The position numbers and the translations under genes were made by a program. This document shows positions 18,997-28,315 of a stretch of 64,000 nucleotides of DNA, one piece after another (position 1 is the stretch's first letter; every line of letters begins with the position of its first letter). The notes beneath the pieces are model-generated. The model was not told the DNA's origin, did no database searches, and worked only from the letters and a program-made list of their open reading frames with translations. Origin of the DNA: Pedobacter nyackensis (GTDB lineage: Bacteria > Bacteroidota > Bacteroidia > Sphingobacteriales > Sphingobacteriaceae); assembly GCF_900176505.1 (NCBI RefSeq), contig NZ_FWYB01000006.1, positions 62,001 to 126,000 of the forward strand, in the 5' to 3' direction.

Positions 18997-21120
18997 TTAA
19001 AATTTGGTATCAAACCATAAAACAATAGGGAATAGCCCAGATCCACCTTGAGGGTCTTTTCCATCAATTCCGAAGGTAATTTGTCCAACCATGGCACCAT
19101 TCGCGGCTTCACCATTGTAAATCCATTTATTCGGGTTAACTACTAATTCCAAAGTACTTGCATCTAGATAAGCCAGTGGCAGGGTAAGGTTAGCCTGATT
19201 GGCATAATAGGAGAGTGGATCTCTTGAACCATAGTTTGGATTAGTGCCCTTGCTCTCAGCGTATTTATCAAAAAGACCACGGATAAACGAGTTTTCTACA
19301 GTTGGTTGACCACTTAATTGAGTGCCAAAGAAATTGTAGTAATTGAAAGTTCTTCTATAATCCATTGTAAATTTGGTTTTATCGGCTACTCCGGTAATCG
19401 CTGGTCTTGTTGATCGACCACCAGTATTTGGATTTACCTGGAAAACGAAAGGTGAATATTCAACCACCGCCGCGTTTACTGCTTGTGAATTATGAATAAA
19501 GACTGGAGTTTGAACAGCGTACTCTTCAGGTGTTCCTTTTCCTGCAGTGGCTGTAACCATAAAAACACCACATGATGCCGCATTAACAGTAGTTAATGTT
19601 ATCTGTCCTGTACCAGCGTTTATTGTTCCAGATCCCTGAATATTTCTAATCTCATAGGTCAGGCTTACCTTGGCATCTGTTGCTGCTGGCGTAGGCTTGA
19701 CAGTAGAAAGGGCAGCGCCTACGGCTATACGGAATTGATTTGCATAGTTTTCTGCAGGGGCCAGGCCAAGATTATTTCCGTACCTTACATAAGTGAAATA
19801 GTTTGGATTTGTGCCCACAGTTAACGTAAATGAAGCAATAGACTCATTTTTTGGGTTTGTAGCTTTTACTTTTATGGTATAGGCTCCTAGAGGGATCGTG
19901 TTGCCTTTAACAGCGCTGATAGCTCCTTGGGCACTTAAAGAAAGTTTACCTTGTAATGCAGCAGGTAGCTCTATAAATTCAAAGCGAACTTCATCTCCTT
20001 TGAAACCAGCATCTGGATTCACATTAAAAGCAACTGCTTGTGTTGCATTCTTATTCTGATAAGCAAATAACTGTATAGGCTCTATGAATTTAACAACATC
20101 AAGTACAAAAACGTCGTTAAAATCAACACCAGCCTGGTCGTAAACATTTTTTGCATTTACCGTAACTTTATACTGTTGCCCCGCAGCAAATCCATGGTTT
20201 TCCGGAACAGAAATAACGCCTGTTTGTGGATCAATCGTTATTTTATTTGTAGCCGGGCTTATGCTTTTGATGGAATAAGCTAAATCATTCATAGAACCTT
20301 TATATGCAGGAACATTACTTTTAAATGAGGTTTTTCCACTTAGCGCAGATTCTTCTTCTATCTTACCTAATGATGGTGTGTAGATTAGTGACAAGGGCTT
20401 AGAAATAATATCTATTTCAATTGCATTTTGAAATATCCCTTCATCTTCTTTCGAAGCTCCGGTTGTTAGCTTAAGCGACAGCACATATTTCCCTGGCAAT
20501 AAAGTAGCATCACCTCTCACAATAGATATAACTCCGGTAGCAGATATGGCGAAGTATTTAGAAAAATCACTTTTTGCTATTTCATACTTTCTAATAGAAA
20601 CGTGATTTTTGTTTGTGGTTACCTGTGCCGTAGGTAACTCCGCAGTGCTCTGAGGGTCAATGATGTCTGAATAATTAACTGTAAGTTTGTTTGGCTCTAC
20701 TGTAATGCCATCCGGAACAGGTTTCATCATATTGATTTCGATGGCATTTTTAAACTCATATCTTGTACCATTAGAATAGCAGCTAACTGTAATTTTGTAT
20801 AAACCAACAGGTATACCCGTTGTTTCCTTTATACTGATACTTCCATTATCCTTATTGATCTCAAAACTATTTCCTGAATAGGTCGCGCCATCTAAGCTGA
20901 TGCTCAGGATTTCAAATGAATTTGGTTTAGCCCCGATAAAGGTTGGAGAGGCAATTACCCCTGACATTGACGGCCCTATATCGGTCATACCGGTATAGTA
21001 TATGGCGAAAGATGTATTATCGGTAACTTCTTCCTTTTTGCATCCCCCAGTAATGAGCAGCAATGCAAATACCCACGATAGGTATCGTTTCAATTTTAGG
21101 TTTGTATTTGTTGGATTCAT
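18997..21120 (-). CDS. Large surface lipoprotein with tandem Ig/cadherin-like repeats
   Basis: 707 residues. Lipobox LITGGC gives a lipidated Cys27. The body consists of about five beta-rich modules of 90-100 residues, several containing the recurring pattern 'xGxIsvxxxxxlxxGxYxixVxaxn' (for example GVISVPENHGFAAGQQYKVTV and GAISAVKGNTIPLGAYTIKV). These resemble cadherin-like or SusE/F-like domains. Position between the lyase and susC suggests a surface glycan-binding protein that holds the substrate for the lyase. In canonical loci such proteins follow susD, so the order here is unusual. Family-level function is an inference from context; no specific carbohydrate-binding motif was identified. 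Confidence 0.8.
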   Translation of the reverse strand: MNPTNTNLKLKRYLSWVFALLLITGGCKKEEVTDNTSFAIYYTGMTDIGPSMSGVIASPTFIGAKPNSFEILSISLDGATYSGNSFEINKDNGSISIKETTGIPVGLYKITVSCYSNGTRYEFKNAIEINMMKPVPDGITVEPNKLTVNYSDIIDPQSTAELPTAQVTTNKNHVSIRKYEIAKSDFSKYFAISATGVISIVRGDATLLPGKYVLSLKLTTGASKEDEGIFQNAIEIDIISKPLSLIYTPSLGKIEEESALSGKTSFKSNVPAYKGSMNDLAYSIKSISPATNKITIDPQTGVISVPENHGFAAGQQYKVTVNAKNVYDQAGVDFNDVFVLDVVKFIEPIQLFAYQNKNATQAVAFNVNPDAGFKGDEVRFEFIELPAALQGKLSLSAQGAISAVKGNTIPLGAYTIKVKATNPKNESIASFTLTVGTNPNYFTYVRYGNNLGLAPAENYANQFRIAVGAALSTVKPTPAATDAKVSLTYEIRNIQGSGTINAGTGQITLTTVNAASCGVFMVTATAGKGTPEEYAVQTPVFIHNSQAVNAAVVEYSPFVFQVNPNTGGRSTRPAITGVADKTKFTMDYRRTFNYYNFFGTQLSGQPTVENSFIRGLFDKYAESKGTNPNYGSRDPLSYYANQANLTLPLAYLDASTLELVVNPNKWIYNGEAANGAMVGQITFGIDGKDPQGGSGLFPIVLWFDTKF

Positions 21121-21131
21121 AATATATGAGT

Positions 21132-23201
21132 TTATAGATTATAATTAAGATTATATGTTTTACCATCGATGTTAACTTCTAAAGCAACACCAGTTTCTTG
21201 AAAAGGCTGTGTAAATGCAGCATTGATTTGCACTGCAGCAGCCTGAGTAGCCGGATACAATACCGTAATATAGCGAGCTGTTTGTCCAGTGCTTTTTGCC
21301 ATATTAACGGTATAGGCTTTACGATTAAATTCAATACCCGGACTGTAGGAAACTTTTCCGGAGAATGGGAGGGTAGTTAGACTCTCGTTTCCAAATGTTC
21401 TTACAATGATATTATTGCCATCTGTAAAATTCGTGTGGGCACCGTTTTTATCAGTACTTACGATAACTTCATTCTCACCTTCGCATAAATTGAAATTAAG
21501 ATTTACTGTTCCACTTGCAGCACCTATCCCTTCATCAACCAATACAAAAAATGTCTTGTTGACAAAAAATACATAGCGGCGATGTTTGAGGTTAGTATAG
21601 CCCTGGTTTTCTGTGGCTATTATTTCGGTCTGGCCGTTCGAGACTACAGCAAGGGATTTCCCCTTAGCATTTGTAATGTTTTTACCGTCTAATGTCATTG
21701 TATTGTGTACCCTCGTTTGGCGGTACCACTCCCTTGCACTGTTATCTCCATCGCTTGTATACGCATATACTCCCGCATCCGGGAAGAAATTACGTCCTTT
21801 ATGATAAAGCTCAAAGGTACAATTATCAGGTTGCTTATGACTCCATATTTGCATAGGATCTTTTGAATAATTATTGCTGAGCATTAACATTGTTGATAAT
21901 CTGTCCCAACCATTTCGCAACATATACGTTCCAGATGTTGTGAATGCTTTAGGAGTATTGGCAGGTACTGTTCCTTTTTTTCCATAAGAGGCCATGTACA
22001 GCAACTCATTATCATCAGGAAACATTTCATTATATCTTAAGAAATTACGATTGAGTACAGATCTTGACCATGAACTTTGTCTTGTATCATTAAAACCAGG
22101 GACGAACTGACTATTTGAAGCCGTACTGGTAAAATAATGGGGATAAGTAAAATGCATAACTACTTGTGCTGCCTTGTGCAAATACACATTAAAATTTGCT
22201 GCAACATTTCCTACAATGGATTTATTGGCATCTGCCAGTTTCATCACTTCATAGAAATCACCTATGGCACTAATATGGTAACTAAAATCTAACTCATAGT
22301 GCATGCCGTCCTCCAAAAACTGTGTTTTAACTTCCGTATCTAATATTCTAAAACCCGTATTCATCCATTCAGAAGCTTTTTTAAACTCTGGAAATAATAC
22401 ACCAGCAAAAGCAAGGGCGCTACCCTGAGATATCAGAATGTTACCGTCCGCGTAAGGATATTTTACCAGAAAATCAGCATGTTCGGAAAAATGAACCATA
22501 AATTCAGAAAACCATTCCGGTGTAAAGCTTGTCGAGTTTTTGTAGTATTCAAATAGTTGGGTCTGTCCCATAACACGCTCTGCAACCTGAAGTTGCCACC
22601 AGGTAGTCGTATTGGTACCTGTTTCAGGCATAGGATTTTTTGCCAGCCAATCTTTATACACGTTAATCCATGATTGGATATATTTCTCGTTTTGAGTTGT
22701 ACGGTAAACTTTTGCCTGCGGAACAAACCACTGATGTCTGTGTAATTGCTTTTGGTATTCATTATCAGCTCCAGCTGGCTGAAATAACCAATTTATAGTA
22801 CCGCCACTATGGAGTGAATAAGGCATCTTTTTAACAGCATCTTCGTAATAGTTGTTCACAAAAAACCGGTAATTATCTAATGCAAAATCTGCCTTAAGTT
22901 TATCATCTTCTGTAGCTGTTACATTAATTAACGAAATGCTGGGGTTGACTACATTTGTGCGTAGCCTATAATATTCAAGAATAGCTTTAGTTGCTTCATA
23001 TTGTTTGCCAGCTTCATATAAGACTTTAGCCTTCTCCAGCCCGGGATAATTCAGATTAATTAGTTCAAAAATCCTGGGATTTATAACACTGTTTGGCTTC
23101 GAGGTTTCCGTATTCCCCGAATTCACATGTGTTTTTCTAAGAGACTCCTTTGTACAGGAAAATAGTACAATAGTCATAAGAATGAAATTGAAATACTTCA
23201 T
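21132..23201 (-). CDS. Heparinase II/III family lyase, PL12 (heparin-sulfate lyase-like)
   Basis: Polysaccharide lyase that cleaves uronic-acid glycans by beta-elimination. 689 residues, lipoprotein signal with Cys16 (VLFSC), so probably cell-surface bound. An N-terminal (alpha/alpha) toroid is followed from about residue 420 by the beta-sheet heparinase II/III domain. The sequence resembles Pedobacter heparinus heparinase III through its length, for example QPDNCTFELYHKGRNF. From memory, that enzyme uses an Asn in the GNH segment, a Tyr before a His, and two His; the counterparts here are Asn254, Tyr308 (then His309), His455 and His499, so catalysis looks intact. First gene of the operon. 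No sulfatase is in the window, so the natural substrate may be unsulfated or finished elsewhere. Confidence 0.9.
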   Translation of the reverse strand: MKYFNFILMTIVLFSCTKESLRKTHVNSGNTETSKPNSVINPRIFELINLNYPGLEKAKVLYEAGKQYEATKAILEYYRLRTNVVNPSISLINVTATEDDKLKADFALDNYRFFVNNYYEDAVKKMPYSLHSGGTINWLFQPAGADNEYQKQLHRHQWFVPQAKVYRTTQNEKYIQSWINVYKDWLAKNPMPETGTNTTTWWQLQVAERVMGQTQLFEYYKNSTSFTPEWFSEFMVHFSEHADFLVKYPYADGNILISQGSALAFAGVLFPEFKKASEWMNTGFRILDTEVKTQFLEDGMHYELDFSYHISAIGDFYEVMKLADANKSIVGNVAANFNVYLHKAAQVVMHFTYPHYFTSTASNSQFVPGFNDTRQSSWSRSVLNRNFLRYNEMFPDDNELLYMASYGKKGTVPANTPKAFTTSGTYMLRNGWDRLSTMLMLSNNYSKDPMQIWSHKQPDNCTFELYHKGRNFFPDAGVYAYTSDGDNSAREWYRQTRVHNTMTLDGKNITNAKGKSLAVVSNGQTEIIATENQGYTNLKHRRYVFFVNKTFFVLVDEGIGAASGTVNLNFNLCEGENEVIVSTDKNGAHTNFTDGNNIIVRTFGNESLTTLPFSGKVSYSPGIEFNRKAYTVNMAKSTGQTARYITVLYPATQAAAVQINAAFTQPFQETGVALEVNIDGKTYNLNYNL

Positions 23202-23285
23202 GATTTATAATTTGGTTGGCTTAGTTTTAATCCCTATATCAAAGATTGTCTATATAAAGCTTTTCGGAGTTCAATTTTGATTAAT

Positions 23286-23322
23286 ATCGTTTAGATATTG
23301 GTTAAAATCATTTAGATAATAG
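23286..23322. promoter_or_regulatory. Pair of 16-bp direct repeats, candidate activator site
   Basis: ATCGTTTAGATATTGG (23286) and ATCATTTAGATAATAG (23307) agree at 13 of 16 positions and start 21 bp apart, two helical turns, on the same face of the DNA. They lie upstream of the lyase-susCD operon. No regulator gene is adjacent, so the binding protein is unknown. Confidence 0.5.
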
Positions 23323-23421
23323 CGAATAATGATGGTCAAATCCAGTTTCAGGCAGATTTTCTTATTTTAAAGAGATATTGGCACCTGGATTTTTCAGGAA
23401 GAATCATTTTTCAAATGAACA

Positions 23422-23472
23422 AAAAAATGCCCTTCGTTTGGGAGTTACAATTGGTAACCTCAAACGAAGGGC
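23422..23472 (-). terminator. Rho-independent terminator
   Basis: GCCCTTCGTTTG (23429-23440) pairs perfectly with CAAACGAAGGGC (23461-23472); the loop can extend the stem further. On the minus strand the hairpin is followed by a T7 run (A7 at 23421-23427 on the plus strand). It lies 65 bases after the stop of the DUF2892-like gene. Confidence 0.85.
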
Positions 23473-23536
23473 ACGGCGGAAAACGCTATATAAGCTACTA
23501 TCTGCTTATTTCAGCAAATTCATTAAGAAGGATGAT

Positions 23537-23860
23537 TTATACAAAAGCAGGAACATAGCAATCGGGATCATTTCCCTGTATTTGATTTCTACGCATATCA
23601 GAAATATCAACAGGCTTTATAGTGATCCTTTTATGGATACCTGCGGCAGCGCTATACAACAGAATGCCACCCAAAGCAACTTCTTCTACAGCGAGCAGGG
23701 GTTGTTTTTCTATAATATGCCGTATTCCTCTCTGAAGAATATAAACACCCGCTATAACGGAGATAAGACGCTTTCCGGTTTCCAGTTCAGTGGTTTCGTA
23801 TTTGTCTAATAAAGAATTTAATACGGATATATTGAGTTTATCTTTTAATTTTTGAAACAT
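23537..23860 (-). CDS. Small membrane protein, YgaP-like/DUF2892-type
   Basis: 107 residues. A short N-terminal amphipathic part is followed by two hydrophobic helices (about residues 32-45 and 60-76) with the spacing of YgaP-type/DUF2892 inner-membrane domains; a polar C-terminal tail of about 30 residues follows. Function of the family is unclear. It has its own downstream terminator and a start that fits. An overlapping antisense ORF of 143 codons is less credible because it runs through the terminator hairpin and has no family resemblance. Confidence 0.65.
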   Translation of the reverse strand: MFQKLKDKLNISVLNSLLDKYETTELETGKRLISVIAGVYILQRGIRHIIEKQPLLAVEEVALGGILLYSAAAGIHKRITIKPVDISDMRRNQIQGNDPDCYVPAFV

Positions 23861-23971
23861 AGTACTTTATTTAAATAGGGTACATAAGTAACGCTAATTT
23901 GACGCTTTTGTTTTGATTTAATTGCGCAAAATCGATGTCCATTGAGTTTACAGACCGTAATAAAGAAAAAA

Positions 23972-24838
23972 CTATAGCTTATCAAGCACCATCTTAATGG
24001 CCTTGTCGACCACCTTATCTGGTTCTTTACTGAACTCGAAATTAACCCTGCTGGCAAGGATTGCATTTACCGACAATGCCTTGTGGCCAAGTACTTTTGC
24101 CAAAGCATATATTCCCGCCGTTTCCATCTCCAGATTAGTAATTCTATGATCCAGATGGCGAAAAATATTGAGGTGATTAACCAGGTTAGGAATGGCATTT
24201 TTAGCCCTCACTTGTCGACCTTGCGGTGCATAAAAACCCGGTGCAGTTACGGTAATACCTTGCGCCATCTCATTACCTATAGATTTCAGCAAAGTATTGT
24301 CGGCCGCTGTAACGTAAGGATGTATGCCTTTGAAATGGGAAAAGTGCGCTTTTATATTGTCCAATAAACTATGTTCATCACCAGACAGTTCGTGGATATA
24401 ATAATGCATCAACGAATCCAATCCAAGGCCAAAAGTAGAGGCTAATATAGTGCCCGTCGGTAAATCAGGCTGTATCGCACCGGAAGTGCCAATACGAATA
24501 ATATTTAAAGAAGTTAACTGCTCTTTGATCTCCCGCGTTTGGAAATCAATATTTACCAAGGCATCCAGTTCGTTAAGAACGATATCAATATTATCCGTCC
24601 CAATACCAGTGGAGAGGACAGTTATGCGTCTTTTTCCCAGGTATCCGGTATGGGTCATGAATTCCCGCTTGCCTTTTTTAAGCTCTACCTTGTCAAAATG
24701 TTTGGATACTTCAGTCACCCGATCAGGGTCGCCAACGGTAATAATCGTTTCGGCAATATCCTCCGGTAAAAGGTTTAAGTGGTAAATGCTGCCATCCGGG
24801 TTGATGATCAAATCTGCGGCTGATAGTTCGTGTGCCAT
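23972..24838 (-). CDS. Nucleoside phosphorylase (uridine phosphorylase-like)
   Basis: Phosphorolytic cleavage of nucleosides to base and ribose-1-phosphate for salvage. 288 residues, cytosolic. Family features: ITVGDPDRV near residue 36 (phosphate-binding loop), VLSTGIGTDNIDIVLNEL around 75-92, IRIGTSGAIQPDLPTGT near 115-131, and LEMETAGIYALAKVLG near the C-terminus, where the Met-Glu pair contacts ribose. This is the NP-I family; the closest fit is uridine phosphorylase but the exact base preference cannot be settled by eye. Confidence 0.9.
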   Translation of the reverse strand: MAHELSAADLIINPDGSIYHLNLLPEDIAETIITVGDPDRVTEVSKHFDKVELKKGKREFMTHTGYLGKRRITVLSTGIGTDNIDIVLNELDALVNIDFQTREIKEQLTSLNIIRIGTSGAIQPDLPTGTILASTFGLGLDSLMHYYIHELSGDEHSLLDNIKAHFSHFKGIHPYVTAADNTLLKSIGNEMAQGITVTAPGFYAPQGRQVRAKNAIPNLVNHLNIFRHLDHRITNLEMETAGIYALAKVLGHKALSVNAILASRVNFEFSKEPDKVVDKAIKMVLDKL

Positions 24839-24888
24839 AATTAATTCTGGTAAAGCTAACGTGTATAGCTACATAAAGCTATCAATTC

Positions 24889-25503
24889 TTAAGCAGTATA
24901 CAGGTATTTTAATTTAACTCCTTCGATTTTTTCGATCTTCCCAAGGATAGCGTTAAGACTGGCTTTTCTGATCTCGATTTTCATGCTACAGGTGTTATCG
25001 AAGTCCTGCGACAATACATTAAGTTTTTCTTCCTTGATCAGTTTCATCACATCATTCATAACCAGATAATCAAACTGAACCTCGTAAAAGTCGTTCACTG
25101 TCTTTTCAATAATGTTTGCCGCCAGAATAGCTTCTGCAGCGGCTGTTTTGTAAGCGTTAATCAAGCCTGGAACACCAAGCAATGTTCCACCAAAATACCT
25201 GACTACAACAATAACTACGTTTGTAATGTCGGCCGAAAGCATGGTATTTAGGATTGGCCTGCCTGCTGTACCTGAAGGCTCCCCATCGTCTTGAATTCGG
25301 AATATGCTTCTATCAGGACTCAAACGTAGCGCCCAGCAAAAGTGCCTGGCTTTAGCATGTTCTGATCTTAGGCTTATTAAAATATTTTTCACCTCATCTT
25401 CAGATGAGATGGGGTAGGCATAACCTATAAATTTACTTCCGCGGTCTCTGAATATACCTTCGGAAGCTTCAGCTATAGTTTTATAAGTATCGTCGAATAA
25501 CAT
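24889..25503 (-). CDS. YigZ/IMPACT family protein
   Basis: About 204 residues. The N-terminal UPF0029/IMPACT fold carries DRGSKFIGYAYPI and the signature HARHFCWALR-like stretch (here KARHFCWALRLSP), then DDGEPSGTAGRPILN and VVVRYFGGTLLG; the C-terminal DUF1949-type ferredoxin-like domain follows. The family is linked to translation regulation in eukaryotes; the bacterial role is unsettled. I use the ATG at 25503, five bases after the stop of the EamA gene; a longer in-frame ORF runs back into that gene without support. Confidence 0.92.
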   Translation of the reverse strand: MLFDDTYKTIAEASEGIFRDRGSKFIGYAYPISSEDEVKNILISLRSEHAKARHFCWALRLSPDRSIFRIQDDGEPSGTAGRPILNTMLSADITNVVIVVVRYFGGTLLGVPGLINAYKTAAAEAILAANIIEKTVNDFYEVQFDYLVMNDVMKLIKEEKLNVLSQDFDNTCSMKIEIRKASLNAILGKIEKIEGVKLKYLYTA

Positions 25504-25508
25504 AATTT

Positions 25509-26363
25509 CTAAATAACATTGGTAATGAGTACAATAGCCACCAGTGCCAGGAATAACCCCCAATAGTTCAGTTTGTTCAATTTCTCTTTAAAAATGAGTA
25601 TACCAACGAGGCTACCCAAAATGATCACCCCCATATTCATCGCTGCAAATACAACAGATGGATTATCGGCCATTGCACGATGTGCCTTAAGATAAAACAG
25701 GATATTAAAGAAATTGAAGAAACCCAAAATACATCCACATATGAAATTTATAAATTCAATCTTCTGCTTTTTAACCACTGATAAGTATAAAATTGAAATC
25801 AGTGAAATGACAAAAGCAAGTATGAAGATGACGATTAATGAGGTGGTATAAGGTATAGCTTTGATTTGAGCTACCTTTTTAAAAAGGATATCAATGATAC
25901 CAAAACCAACGAATACAAAAATAGGGTAGAGCCAGCTAAGCCCTTCACTTTTCTGAGTAGTTTTCTTAAACAAGGTCAGAAATATAGCCACAAAGCCAAC
26001 CGTTAGTCCCACTATTTTTAGCGTACTAAAATTTTCATTAAAGAGAAAATACGCTGCCAGCAAAGGGATAAATAAGGATAAGCGCTGTGCAATATCTGTT
26101 TTTACAATCCCTATGTTCCTTACAGATCCGGCCAGGAACAAGAATACGACTGGTAGGAGTATTCCTAGTGCAATGTAGACTGAATTAATTGGAGCAAATA
26201 CCAGATCATGTAAAGTAGGCCTGTAAAAAACAATGGCTAAACAGATGGCAAAGAAATAGTTCCAGGTAACGGCTTGAGTAATGTTGATTTTGTATCTTTT
26301 GGCAAGCTTTAATAATACGGCGACTGTAACGCTACAGCAAATACTGATAAGTAGAAATATCAT
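25509..26363 (-). CDS. EamA/DMT superfamily transporter
   Basis: 284-residue inner-membrane protein with about ten hydrophobic helices arranged as two EamA repeats (roughly residues 1-130 and 145-284). Proteins of this type export metabolites or amino acids; substrate unknown. It overlaps the ribD stop by four bases (ATGA arrangement) and is followed closely by yigZ, so ribD, this gene and yigZ appear to form one transcript. A link to riboflavin metabolism is possible but only by position. Confidence 0.88.
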   Translation of the reverse strand: MIFLLISICCSVTVAVLLKLAKRYKINITQAVTWNYFFAICLAIVFYRPTLHDLVFAPINSVYIALGILLPVVFLFLAGSVRNIGIVKTDIAQRLSLFIPLLAAYFLFNENFSTLKIVGLTVGFVAIFLTLFKKTTQKSEGLSWLYPIFVFVGFGIIDILFKKVAQIKAIPYTTSLIVIFILAFVISLISILYLSVVKKQKIEFINFICGCILGFFNFFNILFYLKAHRAMADNPSVVFAAMNMGVIILGSLVGILIFKEKLNKLNYWGLFLALVAIVLITNVI

Positions 26364-27412
26364 GAATGGTTGTTTTGAAAGATCGTTAGTTTATCGTTTT
26401 CGATGGTAAACTGATCGGCAATAAGGCCATGAATTTGTGGGGATGCAATTCCTTCTTTCCATATTTTGTCTGAACTGAACACCCTGGCTTCGTCCCATAA
26501 ATTGGCATGGATAAATTGGTTCAGGATATTCGCGCCGCCTTCAATGATGATAGACTGAATATCCATCAGGTATAACTGAAAGGCTATTTTTTGAGGAAGA
26601 TAGTACTGCATATCTTCCATTTGTATATAATGAATGTTATCCTGCACATCAGTCTTTACCTCGTTAAAAATAACGGTCTTGGCATGATCATTATAAATAT
26701 GATTGCTTTGTGGGATCTTCAGGTGGCGGTCGATCACAATACGAACGGGATTTTTTCCTTCCCATTCTCTCGCGTTAAGTTGTGGGTTATCGGCTATTGC
26801 GGTTTGCTTTCCAACAAGGATCGCATCTTCTTCGGTACGCCATTTATGCACCAGTTTTTTAGCCATAACACCACTTATCCACTCTTGCGTTGTATTTTTT
26901 GGTGCAAAATATCCGTCAGCAGTTGTTGCCCATTTTAATATGATATATGGTCTTTGCTTAAGGATGCGCGTAAAGAAACGACGGTTAAGCTCGGTACATT
27001 CTTGCTCCAGAATACCTGAAACAACGGCTATACCGGCATTTTTTAGCTTTTGGATGCCTTTACCATCTACACTTTCGAAGGGATCTTTATTGCCTATTAC
27101 AACTCTTTTAAGCTGATGCTTGATTAACAGATCGGCACAGGGCGGTGTTTTGCCAAAATGTGCACAGGGCTCCAGACTAACATATGCTGTAGCGCTTGCC
27201 AGCAAATTGGCTGCCTGATCACCATATTTTTCAATAACTGATTTTACAGCGTTAACTTCGGCATGCGCTTCGCCAAATTTCTGGTGATAGCCTTCTCCAA
27301 TAATCTTTCCATTGCTCACAATTACGCAACCTACAAGTGGATTTGGGCTTACGTTACCCATGCCCATAATGGCCAGTTCAAGGCACCTTTGCATATATAA
27401 CTCGTCCGTCAT
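26360..27412 (-). CDS. ribD: Bifunctional riboflavin biosynthesis deaminase/reductase RibD
   Basis: Second and third steps of riboflavin synthesis: deamination of the diaminopyrimidine and NADPH reduction of the ribosyl side chain. 350 residues. The N-terminal CMP/dCMP-deaminase-type zinc domain has His50 and Glu52 in HAEVNA and Cys83/Cys92 in EPCAHFGKTPPC. The C-terminal RibD reductase domain begins near residue 150 (RPYIILKWATTADGYFA) and ends with IIEGGANILNQF. Divergent from prmC, with 39 bases between the two start codons. Confidence 0.96.
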   Translation of the reverse strand: MTDELYMQRCLELAIMGMGNVSPNPLVGCVIVSNGKIIGEGYHQKFGEAHAEVNAVKSVIEKYGDQAANLLASATAYVSLEPCAHFGKTPPCADLLIKHQLKRVVIGNKDPFESVDGKGIQKLKNAGIAVVSGILEQECTELNRRFFTRILKQRPYIILKWATTADGYFAPKNTTQEWISGVMAKKLVHKWRTEEDAILVGKQTAIADNPQLNAREWEGKNPVRIVIDRHLKIPQSNHIYNDHAKTVIFNEVKTDVQDNIHYIQMEDMQYYLPQKIAFQLYLMDIQSIIIEGGANILNQFIHANLWDEARVFSSDKIWKEGIASPQIHGLIADQFTIENDKLTIFQNNHS

Positions 27413-27451
27413 TGAAACAAAAGTAAGGTATATTTTCGCTATTTTTACCAG

Positions 27452-28315
27452 ATGAAGTTGAAAGATTTAGCGGAGCATTTTAATACTACTTTAGACAATA
27501 TTTATGATGCTGAAGAGGCTCATGCTATATTTTTAGTCGCCATTAACACCGTACTTAACTATAGTAGAGCCGATTATTTGCTTAAAAAGGATGAAGTAGT
27601 TAATGGTAGTGACTTAGTTAAACTAAAAGATATCGCAGCTGAACTAAAAAGCGGTAAACCTATTCAATATATACTTGGTGAGACTGTTTTTTATGGTTTA
27701 CCATTTAAGGTTAGTCCTGCCGTATTGATACCCAGACCAGAAACAGAAGAACTGGTAGACTGGGCTATTGAATGTAGCGAACTGGCTGATCTTACCGGCT
27801 CGAATGTACGCATCATTGATATCGGCACGGGGAGTGGCTGTATCGCTGTTTCCTTAAAAAAGAATCTACCCGGTGCTGAAGTTTTTGCGCTGGATGTATC
27901 TGAAGATGCAATAGAAATAGCTTCAGCTAATGCAGCTTTAAATCAGGCAGATATTAATTTCATTAAAGCGGATATACGGCAGTTTAATACCAAACAGAAA
28001 TTTGATGTGATCATCAGCAATCCTCCTTATATCACCCCTGTTGAAAAGGAGCAAATGCATGAAAATGTATTGGTTCACGAACCACATTTAGCTTTGTTTG
28101 TTACCAACGAAAAACCACTTGAGTTTTATGAGGCCATTGCTGATTTTGCCTGGGTATCTTTAAGTGATATGGGCTTATTATTCTTTGAAATCAATGAATA
28201 CCTTGCTAAGGAAACAGTAGAGATGCTTGAAGCTAAATCATTTATTCATATTGAATTAAGAAAAGATATGCAGGGAAAAGATCGAATGATAAAATGCCAG
28301 TTGGCCCAGGTTTAA
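27452..28315 (+). CDS. prmC: Peptide chain release factor N5-glutamine methyltransferase
   Basis: SAM-dependent methylation of the GGQ glutamine in release factors. 287 residues: an N-terminal five-helix domain (1-90) with RPETEELV near residue 95-102, then the Rossmann methyltransferase domain with IDIGTGSGCIAVSL (122-135) and the catalytic NPPY at 190-193. Convergent with xerD; the last four bases of the two genes overlap. Confidence 0.96.
   Translation: MKLKDLAEHFNTTLDNIYDAEEAHAIFLVAINTVLNYSRADYLLKKDEVVNGSDLVKLKDIAAELKSGKPIQYILGETVFYGLPFKVSPAVLIPRPETEELVDWAIECSELADLTGSNVRIIDIGTGSGCIAVSLKKNLPGAEVFALDVSEDAIEIASANAALNQADINFIKADIRQFNTKQKFDVIISNPPYITPVEKEQMHENVLVHEPHLALFVTNEKPLEFYEAIADFAWVSLSDMGLLFFEINEYLAKETVEMLEAKSFIHIELRKDMQGKDRMIKCQLAQV

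Larger units (their letters stand above)
23202..23536. other. Promoter region of the polysaccharide utilization operon
   Basis: 335 bases. The left two thirds should hold the operon promoter (minus strand); I did not find a perfect TAnnTTTG box. Two direct repeats of the form ATCRTTTAGATAWTRG lie at 23286-23301 and 23307-23322, 21 bp apart, about 85-120 bases before the lyase start. Such spaced direct repeats are typical of sites for hybrid two-component or AraC-type activators. The right end is occupied by the terminator of the next gene. An overlapping plus-strand ORF here is not convincing. Confidence 0.6.

Noticed and set aside
23378..23809. 143-codon plus-strand ORF opposite the DUF2892-like gene
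   Set aside because: It crosses a clear terminator hairpin and has no recognisable domain; the minus-strand gene is more coherent.
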